Of a stretch of 64,000 nucleotides of DNA, positions 25,128 through 36,270 are shown piece after piece (the first letter of the stretch is position 1; each line of letters opens with the position of its first letter). This DNA comes from Chromera velia (lineage: Eukaryota; Sar; Chromeraceae). The notes beneath the pieces are model-generated. The model saw only the letters and a program-made list of their open reading frames with translations, did not search any database and was not told the DNA's origin. The stretch lies in assembly GCA_018398765.1 (NCBI GenBank), contig JAHBMJ010001616.1, forward strand, positions 5,001-69,000. Direction: 5' to 3'. Made by a program: the position numbers and the translations under genes.

Positions 25128-25464
25128 GGACTCTGCGGGACTTTCAGCAGCTGCTGCGTCCTCCTCTTCTTCAGCACCAGCCCAAGCACCTCCCCTTTAA
25201 GCACCGTTCCCCCCCACTCCTGCCCCCCCTTCTGCTCCACTTGACTCTGCGGGACTTTTAGCAGCTGCTGCGTCCTCCTCTTCTTCAGCACCAGCCCAAG
25301 CACCTCCCCCCTAAGCACCGTTCCCCCCCAACCCTGCCCCCTCTTCTGCTTCACTTAACTCTGCAGGAATTTCAGTAGCTGGTGCATCCTCCTCTTCTTC
25401 AGCACTAGCCTAAGCACCTCCCCCCTAAGCATTGTTCCCCCCCCCTCCTGCCCCCCCTTCTGCT
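25128..25464. repeat. Three tandem copies of a ~112-bp Ala/Ser/Pro-rich unit
   Basis: Three consecutive units start near gactctgcgggactt. On the plus strand one frame reads A-A-A-S-S-S-S-S-A-P-A-Q-A-P-P in each copy, interrupted only by TAA codons; one position is CAA in copies 1 and 2 but TAA in copy 3. It could be exonic low-complexity sequence or non-coding. Confidence 0.8.
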
Positions 25465-25468
25465 CCAC

Positions 25469-28400
25469 TTGAGAATTGTAGATGGCGATGCATTCCAAAA
25501 GCCCAAGAAAAGTAGATTTTTGAAGCAGGTCAAAGCACAGATAGGATCCGATAATTCTGGAAACCCTAAGCTATCTGAGATGTCAGGGTGGATTGATCCC
25601 CACAACCACCTCCCCTCATTAAAGTGTCCTCCCTCGCCAGCTGAATTTACTTTGAAGAAAGTTTTTTTCTGAAATCCGAAAAAACATCCCATCGTCAGTT
25701 CTGTTGGCACCCTCGAATATGTTCAAGAAGGGTGCAGTCGGGAGATGGAGGTGAAGGGAACTCAATGTGAAGGCCTCCTTTTTATCCTAGCAAGAGAGCT
25801 GTGGTACCTCTTTCCTGTCAAACTGAGGTGCTCAAATACCCGCTACAAACATTATTCAACCGCTTTCCTTTCCACAGACCACCGTTTTCTCAGATAGTTG
25901 GGAAAAGCAGCGCTTGCTTATTTCCCTGATGAGATGAAACCGGGGGTATACGGCATTGTAGATCCCAAACTTTTAATAGAAATGCAGCAGCTTGTGGTTT
26001 CTTGAGGGGGGAGCACTCGGGTCATCCGTGAGAGCCTCTTGGAGGTTTCTTACAACAGCTATGTTCGTTCGTTCCTCCGATACGCTACTGCCGTTCGAGC
26101 GTATAAATTGAAAGTCGAATTTCATACCCTTGTCTCCGACCGTTCTACAATTGCTCCTGCGTCTTGTAAGCCTTTCTACTCATTTGCAGAGTGGCTTCAC
26201 CAATCCTTTCCCGATGAGAACACGATTCGAGGATGGGTGGTTGCCGTATTCGAGGGGAAAGAAGACCTCTTTGATGCGTGCCTTGGGTTAGTTTGGGAGA
26301 ATTTTATCTTTTAACCACTCTCAGATCACTCTTTTGAAAGTGGGGAAAGCAGGGATAAGCAGGGGCTCATCAGTACACATCGATAGTGAATGAAATCTCA
26401 ATCACCCTCGCATATGCCCTTGTTCATTCAGTTCGATTGAGCGAGGTTGAACAGATGTTTGTGCAACTGGCAGAAAGGTGAAAGAGGGCGAGAGAGTTGA
26501 ACAGACAGCTGTGAAATGCACAGAGAAGGTTGCAAGCCCCTGCTGTTCGTTCTCTTGACTCAGAAGATGGGGAAGGAGAGAGAAAGGTAGAAGGAGATGG
26601 AGATGAAGAGATGGGGGGGGGCGGTGTTGCTTTAGAAGGAGAGGGCGAGGGAGAAGAGATGAGGGTAGAGAGAGAAAGAGACGAAGCTGCATTTGGGGGA
26701 AGCGAGGGTGAAGAAGGGGAGAGAAGGGTGGAAGGAGATGAAGACAAAGAAATGGGGGGGGGCGGTGTTGCTTTAGAAGGAGAGGGCGAGGAAGAAGAGA
26801 TGAAAGTAGAGAGAGAAAGAGATGAAGCTGCGTTTCGCGGCCCGGGAGCGAAGATGAGGGAAGGAAAAGAAGGATGGAAGGAGATGGAGACGAAGAGAAG
26901 GGAGGGGGCGGTATTGCTTTAGACAAAGAGGGCGGGGGAGAAGAAATGAGGATAGAGAGAGGAGGAGAAAAAGTGTTGGAGGAAAGCAAACTTGCCCAGG
27001 AGTCTGACGATCCCCCTTGCCCTGGGGGGGCCCCTTTAGTAGGAGATAACGACGAAGATGAAGAAGATGTTGAGCCCAAGCTCGCTTAAGTAGGGTATAC
27101 AGACTGTGATTGCTGTTCAGAAAGGAGAGAGGAGGGGGATTGTAGCGGGCGACAAGGCACTAGAATCATTCTTCTGTTCCAAATCTTGAACCCCCTCATT
27201 TTTATGCGCCTTGATCCATGGCATTAGATAAGATGCTTTTTGGCCGGAGTGTCTCGATCATGTTTCCCACCTTATGGTTGGCCCCTTCCTGAGTGCCCCC
27301 TCTGAAGCCGTTTTCAAAAAAAACAACCGTGACTTTGAAGAGCTTTTCTCTGCTCTCTAGGTTGCATACAGTCTCGATGAGCCAGCAAAAGCAAAGCGGT
27401 AGGTCACCGCTAAGCACATTCTGTTGAGAGTGCAAAGGCTGATTCCCGGTCCCCTTGAGCTGAGGCAGCACGTCTTGCTCATGAAGCTCGCGTTTGAGCT
27501 TGTCGAGGACGACGGGGTGAAACCAGCTGGTGAGAAGTGGGAAAGAATATAGGAGTTGCAGAAGGTGCACGTAGACAACGGATGTCTGTCTGACCCTCCC
27601 GGTGTTGAGCTGTATATAGAGAAGAGACAGTCCCCGATCAAAGGCCCTGCAGGACTCTCATACCCCATCCCTGAGTGGAACGGATTTCGGGGTAGCAATG
27701 GAAATGAGAGGTCCCATCTTAAGCTGGACCTTGCTTTGAAGAGCAGCAGCTACGGGGCTGGTCTCGGCAATGTAGCAATGAAGCTTACCGTTCATCGCAT
27801 GATACAGAGACGCTTGCAGAACAATAGTCTCCCTTCTCTACCAAATACAGATATTTCTATTTTGAAAGCAGCCAATGACCAGTGTGAGGAGTTGTGGAGG
27901 AATGAGGTCGATAGTGAGCTTGCGAAGCTTGTAGAGACTCTGGCCACTGAGGGGAAAGATGAACACGTAATTTGGAAAGAATATGAAAAGGTTCGGCTGA
28001 TCCAAAAGCAATACCTGGAGAGACTTGCCCTCTTTTCTCTTCCGAGCACCACTCCGGCTCTGATTAGAATCTTTTTGAACAAAAATAAAGAGAGGACCGC
28101 AGTGCAGGAGTGCATGAATAACATGTCCGTACAAAGTCACATGGGGCTGGCACACAACAGCTCCTCCGTTGCCTGGTCTGTACCCACCGCATTGAGTAGA
28201 GCAGCTGTAGTTGCTGACACTTTTCCTTCTGTTCCTCTGCCAGGAAGGGAGGTGGCTCTGCAGGAGGCTAGGCAGGAGGGGGGGGGATCTGAAGAGCAGG
28301 CCGGGGGGAGGGGTTGATAGACAGAGAAGATGTTCATATGGAGGATCCTTAAGGTAGAGAGTCAGACGAAGATGCCCCCCTTGTGTTCTCTCCCTAGTCT

Positions 28401-28880
28401 CAACATGCAGCTGCAGCTGCAAGTTCTTCTGCAAGCTCCTCTGCAGCCGCTCCCAACGTCCAGCCTGCAGGCACAGGAAATGGTTGGAAGAGAACTATAA
28501 AAATGAATGGTGTTGAAGTCACATGCGGTGAGCCCATGTCTGCGCACAGACGAATTCAGAGTCTCTACTGGTGCACAAAATTCTAGCCAACTAGAAGTGA
28601 CTTTGAAGCAGCGATTCCAGAATTGAAAAGACAAGCAAAAATAAAGAAAGAAATTAAGAAAAAATTGTGATGCCCCCATTGCAAAAAATTGTATGCAGAT
28701 GCTCCCCTTCACAACTTTCCTCGCAAAGATGTCGTGCATTGTCATGAAAAGCATGGGAGGTATTCACAGTTCCTCAGAGGAAAAGGTGGAGCGCTTGTTA
28801 AATGCATGGAAGGGAGAGAAAATGCCCGTCAAAATGGTTATTAAAATAAAACGTCAATATTGTATAAAATTGTTATTATC
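25469..28880 (+). mobile_element. Relic of a probable DNA transposon with transposase-like gene
   Basis: A long coding trace lies on the plus strand, broken by roughly nine in-frame stops of all three kinds. Recognisable parts in order: a basic stretch near 25490, a helical region (about 25740-26314, with FAEWLHQSFPDENTIRGW), an acidic tandem-repeat region (26570-26990), a domain at about 27200-27830 with the motifs CLSDPPGVELY and RGSNGNERSH, and a C-terminal C-x2-C...H-x4-H finger at about 28675-28750 (CPHCKKLY). The DPPG...RG(T/S)N...E..H pattern matches, from memory, a domain in transposon proteins of fungi and other eukaryotes. The assignment as a plain DNA transposon is inference; end repeats could not be located by eye. 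A decayed host gene is the alternative. Confidence 0.45.
26570..26990 (+). repeat. Three acidic tandem units of about 130 bp
   Basis: Units contain gatggggaaggagag-type purine runs and encode Glu/Gly-rich peptide with a recurrent GGGGVALEGEGE motif. The third unit lies in a different frame from the first two. It sits inside the transposon relic. Confidence 0.8.
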
Positions 28881-29570
28881 ATGTTTATCTATTGTTCATT
28901 AGTTGAATGATTAGTTCTATACTTAATAGATATATCAATGTTTTTCATATTAAAAATTGGATCGCATTATTTGTGTATTAAAAAAAATTTAATGCCTAAA
29001 TTACATAAGTTAACTTAAATATTTTTTGAAATAATAATTTGAAGATTTAGTTTTTTATTGTTTCTAAAATGTTAAACTATCTCTGTTTAACTTTAAACAG
29101 AGTACATGCAGCGCGCTTCGCGTGCTTGAACATTTTGTGTCATAACCGTGCGCTTCATGTGCGGTTGTTCCCCCCCCGTGGGCATTTTTTATTCCCCAGC
29201 CCGCTATAAGGTCGGGGTGATGAAGGAGCCTCCTGCGGCTAGTATACCCAGGGAGCCTTTCTATATATAGACTGTGGAGGTGGCAGCAAAGACTCTGAAA
29301 AGAATCCAGACAGATAGAGATGGAGACAGATCGATTCCATGAAATGATCAATTGAGAGACAGCTGTGGGACGGTATCTCTCGGAGTGTTCTGGGCCGAAG
29401 ACCTAAAATCGGACTGTGTTTTGCGGAGTATGTTTTTTGGACTGTTCCCATACAAAAAAAGTTAGAAAACATTTTTTTACAACCTGTAAAAATCATTAAA
29501 AAGACCTAAAATCGGAGTGTGATCACCCCGTATGGAGTGTCAGGGTCTACAAACCTAAAATCAGAGTGTA
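28881..29570. other. AT-rich island and a triple motif, no gene
   Basis: Bases 28881-29095 are AT-rich. The string acctaaaatcggagtgt or a close variant appears at about 29400, 29504 and 29553. No open frame of note. Confidence 0.6.
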
Positions 29571-30929
29571 TACCCAGACACACTCTGACAGGTATTGACC
29601 CACGGAGACAGCTAGACAAGCAGACAGACCGAGAGACAGAAAGAAAGACGGGAGAAGAAAATCGTTAGGCCAAACGGTCAAGGATAGCTGAAAGCAGCAA
29701 GAGAGATGTGTAGCCATGTACAATTCTGTGGTATAAGAAAGTTGAGAGAGAAGAGTGTTTGTCGCTCTTTCTTTTCCTGGTTGGTCACAGAGTGTTGGCC
29801 GAGAGAGGGGATTAAGGTGGAAGCTTTTCTGTCTTTCGACTTTCTTCTGCATCTCTCTGCCTATCTGTTCTCTTTCTCTTCGTCACTCTTTCTTTCGGTT
29901 TTTCTCATTTCGTTTGTCTCTTTTTTTTTTGCTTTCTTTTAGTGTCCCATTTCTTTCTTTTCTTTTCTGTTTCAAGTTGTTCTTTTCACAACATGTTTTT
30001 TTTTTGTCGTCAGCTCCACACCTTTACTTTTTTGTCCGCATGTATAGGTGGCCCCGCAGAGGAGGGAGGTCACTCCGCTCGACATGAGTCATGTGGTTAG
30101 CACTAGCAGTTAACGAGCAATGGAGGGCCTGTTTTAGACCGGCCTGGCATGAAGCCTCACTTTTTTACGTTTTTCCCGTGCCAAGTCTCCTTGTTCAGGC
30201 CCAGGGAGCAACCTTTTCTATGGGCGCGGCGTCCGGACATAGCGTTCCTCTTCTTATGGCGTCGCGTTCGTGTAAAAAAATTCTATTATAATATACATGA
30301 TGTAAATGTTCCACCGCTGAGCCTTTTCTTTTTCTTTTTTTTTTTCAGCGCAGAGAAACAAGAGCATACGGAGAAAGAAGAAGAGGGTGAGATAGAGAGA
30401 GGGTGGAAATCCTTTCGCATAACAGATGATCGGATATCCATATGCATGTTTGTTTTTTAGATCCGATTGTCCTGTCCTTACTTCTCTTTCTCTCTTTCTC
30501 TCGCTTGGCCTTTCTCGCCCCCCTGTGAAATCCCTTCGACAGACCGTCTGTACATCCGTTTTTTTTCTTTTTCTTTTTTTTTTAGATTCGCTAGCCGTTG
30601 TTCTTTTTGTTGTGCGTCTCCTCTGTTATCTTACTGTGCACGTCGGCCTTTTGCCATCTTAGGTAACCACTGGGGGGGGTGCATGTGTATGGTGTTCTTC
30701 CCGATAGCGTCACCTCCCAATGCTTGTGTTGTCTTTATGTGCTAGTTCATATGAAATTTCTCATGCCTGTGACTGGTGGGTTGTTCTGTGTTGGTGTGCA
30801 CAGACGGCCCCGTCCCTTTCCCTTTCTACTATGTAGTCTGTTTTATCAATCACCCCTTAATTAGCACTAAACTTCCCTTTTGTTGCACCTCCTGTTGTGC
30901 ATTTTCCCTGTCTGTCTTCCTGTCCATGT

Positions 30930-31110
30930 ACAACGACGGGTTTATGTGGACATGGACTGAGAGGGAAGTAACAATGCACAGAGGGACTGGAGGGGGAGGG
31001 GTGTCATAGAGGAAAGCAGTGCGGGCCCTCCCGGTGGGGGACCAGAGGGTCGACAGGACGTCCTCTGCAGTCACATAACCGGCTACGAGGATGGTCTCGG
31101 GAGAAAAACA
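30930..31110 (-). CDS. Possible isolated exon
   Basis: A minus-strand stretch reads ILVAGYVTAEDVLSTLW then SPTGRARTAFLYD, with GC third-position bias absent from its surroundings. A pyrimidine tract with cag lies just upstream (about 31125). No partner exons were resolved, so the gene is unknown. Confidence 0.3.
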
Positions 31111-32228
31111 AAAAAAAGAAAGACTGAAAAGAAGAAAAAGAGCAGATAGATCCAAGGAGGGCGTACGGAGATAGAGTGAAGGTCTCAGAAGGAGGGTGGA
31201 AGGAATCGGGCAGGCATTTGAGCAGCATTGTAAATAGTCTTCCCCTGCTGCTGCTTGCCTCTTTACAGATGCACTTGAAATGCCCTTCCCTTTCACTTTC
31301 TGGATGGAGCTTCTTACCCGTCAGACTCCGGTTTCTTTCGCCCCCCTCTCATTTCATTTTCTCACTTTGTGCACACAAAGAATGAGAAGGGAAAACAAAA
31401 GAGAAGAACGCTATGAGTAAGATGTGGAGGGAGCATCACTCTCGTCGCTTTGCTTTGTTTTCCGAGTCTGTCTGTGTATACGTCTCGGCACGCGACTGAG
31501 GGCAAAAAGTGGGGGGGGGGTTCCTTTCGTTTTCTCTCAGCGCTTTTTCTCTCTGTTTCTTCTCGTTTTTCTGCTTTTGTGATGCAATCTGTGAGATGCA
31601 GGATCGGTTCATTCTCTCTTCTTCTGATCAGCCCTGGTTCCTGAGCTCTTCATCCTTTCATCGTTTCTGTACCTCTTTCTTGTTTTTCGGTGCATTACTC
31701 TCTCACGCCCCTCAATAAAAAAACGCAATAACACAAAATGATATTTAGTTCAACCATCGCTTTCTTCTCCACTTTTCTCTCACGCCTCTCTTCTCTCTGC
31801 CTTTCATTTGCTCTCTACTTGTCTTCGTTCTCGCTTCTTTCTTTCTCACTGATTTTGTTTATAGGTAGTTCTCAGAACGACAGGTGAGGAACAATGATGG
31901 AAGGCGGAGGGGCTACGTAGAGAAAGGCGCCAAGAAGATGGATGTCGATACACGATTTCATTTGTTGATAGACTCAAAAGAGAGAAAGAAACGGAAAGAG
32001 GAAGAAACGTGAAAGGAAAGAGTCTCATAGACTTGAAAAAAAGCTAAGTGGGCGTTGTGCAGGTACACAGGAAGAGAGAGAGCCTTGAAGGGGACAGAAA
32101 GAAGAAAAAATGAGAACACAAGAACATCCATCCACTCCACTCCTTTCCCTTTCCTTCTTTCTTGTTGGAAGGAACTTCAATGAGCAGGGATGGATCTCAG
32201 GAAGCTCACACACATACACATACACACA

Positions 32229-32260
<32 letters not shown>

Positions 32261-33605
32261 TACATGCATACACACACACAAACACATGCACACACATAAG
32301 CACACACATATATACAACACAACACATACATACATACACATATACACAACTACACACGCGTGCGCGAGCAAGCATATACGAATTCATGCAGACAGACACG
32401 CACCACCCACAGAAAGAGAAACACAGAGGGTCGTTCCCTTCCGTATTTCTCTGTGTTCTCTAAGGGCTCTTAGACTGCCCTTTGTTTCTCTCTTCCCTAA
32501 ACATTCCGCACACTTTGGTCAAACAGCTATGATCTTCTGTGTGTCTGTTTTTGTGTATTAGCGTATTTGTACATTTGTAGTGCCAACATTTTAGTGAAGC
32601 AGGGATTGGTGATAATCTTCAGATGAAGAGTCGATCTATGTTGTTCTTTGTCTGTCTGTCTATCTGTCTGTCTGTCTATCTGTCTGTGACTGATGGCATG
32701 TGCAGAGAGCTATCCGTGATCTTTTGTGTATCTGTTTTTGCGTATGAGCGTAAAACGAAAAGTGGGAAGTGCCTGCATGGAGAGAGAAAAACGGGTAGGA
32801 CAAGAAGTTATTTTGTCTGGAAAAATGAACAAAAGATGATGTTGGTTTGTTGCTGCTCTGGCCGTCCATCAAATTTGATAGGGTGATTGATTGATTGAGG
32901 GGTGGGGGAACGGACGGATGGATGGATACCTAAATGTAAGTAAGTGTAACTTTTTCGACGCGGATGCCTACAAACATAATGAATGAAAGAATGAGTTTAT
33001 GATTGCTGCATTTAATTCATTCATTCCTCTTTGAATTGTCAATGACTGACCTGACTGAGTACGTGCATCATCATCCTTCCTGTCTGAACATCCATCCGTC
33101 TGTATGCATATATGTGTTTGCCTGTTTGGCTGTGAAGGCTTCTTATGCATGTTTATGCTTACCGGTCTTTGAAAGTGAAGCATTGAACAATGCTCGCATA
33201 GGCGGTGCGTCCATTTTCATGACTGTGTTTGTGTGTGCGTGTGAAAGTGTATACCTTTCTCTCCCTTCCTCTTTTCTGTTTCCTTTTTGCCTTGACCGGT
33301 TTCCCTTCCATGTGAGTGAAGTGAAAACGGTGCCTTCGTTCCATCAGAGTGGGTGAGGGTCAATCCGTCGACGTGTCACAAATATAAAAACTCTTTTCTT
33401 TGCTGCATGCATACACAGGTGATCAGTCTCCATTCAGCCAGAGATCGAATCCAACGATAAGGACCAAAAAAGGTTTCTCTCCCTCTCCGTGTGAACGCTG
33501 CATTCCTCTATGAATTAACTCCATAACTGAGTGCATCAATGTCCTTCCTGGACATCTGTTGATGCATGTGCATAATCGAGTATGTTTACTTATGTCTGTC
33601 TGTTA

Positions 33606-35270
33606 TGCAACGGTCCTCTTCTCTTTGGTCAACGGCCACTGATCTCATTTTCACCCTCTCTTTTCCATTGTTCTCTTCTCCTCTTTTCTCCCATTCATTT
33701 TGCTTTGTTTGTTTCCCGTTTTCCATCTACCTTGGAAGGTCTCTTCCTTCCTTCTATCGCGAATTGATGGAGCTTCGCCTCGCGCCCCATAAAAGACAAG
33801 AACAAATGAGAACGGACAAAAGCCCAGTGGCACAAAAGGTGAAGAGAAGAATAAAAGGATGACTTTTTTGCTTGACAGTGAAAATAAAAAGAAGGGAAGG
33901 AATGAATGAGTACAAAAGGGGAGGGCGCGGTCATTGGGGCATTCAGTAGACGGGTGTGTGTGGTAATTTTCTCGCCCGCCCCTCCCAGGATCTATCCATT
34001 TATCTGTCTTTTCTCTTGCCCCCTCCCCCTCCTTCCTTTATTTCTATCTTCTTTCGAACCGTGCTTTTTTTTCCGTCTGTCAATGTAACCCCCCTTTTCT
34101 TGCAATGTTTTCTTCCTCTTTCTTTTGCACACTGATTTTGCCCTCCCTTATTTGTTTCTATGACTGCTGAAGAGCGTTGGTCTAGCTTTGTCTGCTGGCC
34201 TGTTTGTCTGCATTTATATGTGTATTCGCTTTCTTGCTTGTATAGTTGGAAAAGGGCCGGCACAGGGCAGGAGGGGGAGGGGCTGGAGGGTGGGGGGAAC
34301 CTTGTGTGGCCTTTTTTCGTTAGGTCTCCTCTCTTCTACCTCAAACAAAAGAAAAAAAAAGAGAGCCAAAGAAGAAACAAAAGAAACAGTGTGATTGATC
34401 CAGGCAATCGGCGGGAGCGGGTGGGAGTATGGAGCAGATCGCAGACAAGTCAAATAGGACGGTACACTGATGGCTTCTTCTTCATCTCAACTGGATCCTC
34501 TGCAAAAAGAGTAAAACAAAAGCCTGCATGCGACTTTTTCTATTCTTTCTTCCCCCCGGATCATTGAAAACTCTTTTTTTTTTGCTGCTCGCATGCATAT
34601 CAAGCAGCGGCTTTGAGAGGAGGGAGAGGGAGGCTTTGGAAAAGAAAGAAAGAAAGAAAGAAAGCAGAGGGGGGAAAACAGGGAGGAATGTTGAGGAAAA
34701 AAGGGCTAAGGGGTGCATTTTAGGGGAGCAGACAGACAAACAGAGAGGCTCGTTGACCACATAACCAAAAAAAAAGAAGAAAAACAACCGTAATCCTTAT
34801 GTGCTTGCCTGCCTACCTGCCTGTCTCAAGAGCAGAAAGAGAAAGCCGTGCAAGGCTTATACCACCTTCATAGACTTTCCTCCAACAAAAGGAAGAACAG
34901 AAAAGAGAAGAAGAGAAATTATAAATGATAGGGATGCAGGCGACAGGAAGAAAGCAAGGTTAGTGGGTACGCGTTTTTTGTGCAACGGTCCTCTTCTGTT
35001 TGGTCAACGGCCACTTATCTCATTTTTATCCTATCTTTTTCACTGCTCTCCTCTCCTCTTTTCTCCCATTCATTTCTTCCTGCCTACCTTGGAAAGTCTC
35101 TTCCTTCTTTCCATCGCTAATTGATGGAGCTTCGCCTCACACCCTACAAAAGATAAGAACAAATGAGAATGGACAAAAGCCCAGTGGCACAAAAGGTGAA
35201 GGGAAGAATGAAAGGATGACTTCTTTGCTTAACAATGAAAACAAATTTAACAAAAAGAAGGGAAGGAATG
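33606..35270. repeat. Dispersed ~300-bp direct duplication
   Basis: The segment at about 33606-33905 recurs at about 34982-35270 with small differences. Both begin gcaacggtcctcttct and include ggtcaacggccact, and both end in a gaagggaaggaatgaa run. No coding role is seen. Confidence 0.85.
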
Positions 35271-35824
35271 AACTATAAAGAATGAATGAGTAGTAGCCTG
35301 AGTACAATTAAAAATTTTTCAATTCAAAATCTATGTTAAAGTATATATGATTTGAAATTGGAAAAATGGATTTCCAATTAGATTTTCAATAAAAAATCCG
35401 AACTTGAAATTATGTTTTTGGAGGTTAAATGTGAATAAATATAATTTGTAAAGCTAATTAGTATACAACAAACAAATTTAACAAAAAGAAGGGAAGGAAT
35501 GAACTATAAAGAATGAATGAGTAGTAGCCTGAGTACAATTAAAAATTTTTCAATTCAAAATCTATGTTAAAGTATATATGATTTGAAATTGGAAAAATGG
35601 ATTTCCAATTAGATTTTTAATAAAAAATCCGAACTTGAAATTATGTTTTTGGAGGTTAAATGTGAATAAATATAATTTGTAAAGCTAATTAGTATGTTAA
35701 AGTATATATGATTTGAAATTGGAAAAATGGATTTCCAATTAGATTTTTAATAAAAAATCCGAACTTGAAATTATGTTTTTGGAGGTTAAATGTGAATAAA
35801 TATAATTTGTAAAGCTAATTAGTA
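35241..35824. repeat. AT-rich tandem repeat, 231-bp period, 2.5 copies
   Basis: Two units start at about 35241 and 35472 (period 231). A third partial copy repeats only the last ~130 bp from 35696. Copies are nearly identical, so the duplication is recent or homogenised. The first unit begins inside the right arm of the 300-bp dispersed duplication. Confidence 0.9.
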
Positions 35825-36270
35825 TTTAAATTTAAAACTTTTGAGTTTTGTAATAAGAATTGAAAACTTTGAATGCGAAAAGATACATGCAACTTTAGTT
35901 TATTGAATTTATTAATTATACATCTAGTTTAATATACACTGAGCATTTACTAACAAAGAAGAAAAAAATTCAAATTGTTTCAAATGGCGGAACACATCAA
36001 TCAATCAATCAATTAATCAATCAATCAAACTGAGAAATTGAATTTTTTTTTTAAAGATATCTAATTAAATTATAAATTCGCAATGTCCCGCATTCCAATT
36101 CTCTTTGGCAATTTCTTCAAAATGCGATAAATACTGTGATGATAAATAATCAATGGTCAATTTTAAAAAAATGTTTGATTTTTTGTTTTTTGAACTTTTT
36201 TCAAAAAGTTAATGTAGTGCAGGGCTTAGAATAGCGCTGTGAATCGTGTGATACACTGAAAGTGCATTTT

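Larger units (their letters stand above)
29571..36270. other. Pyrimidine-biased repeat-rich region, no confident gene
   Basis: The plus strand is strongly C+T-rich over about 29800-31750 and 33200-34140, then purine-rich near 34300-34780. Coding-looking patches exist only on the minus strand: about 31110-30940 (ILVAGYVTAEDVLSTLW) and about 31300-31240 (GISSASVKRQAAAGEDYL). They could be exons of an unresolved minus-strand gene. A (CA)n array lies at about 32206-32348, and AT-rich tandem DNA occupies 35240-36250. Most open frames here are low-complexity Ser/Phe/Leu artefacts. Confidence 0.5.

Noticed and set aside
26402-27079. Minus-strand frame rich in Ser/Pro/Leu
   Set aside because: It is antisense to the acidic tandem repeats of the transposon relic and shows no independent support.
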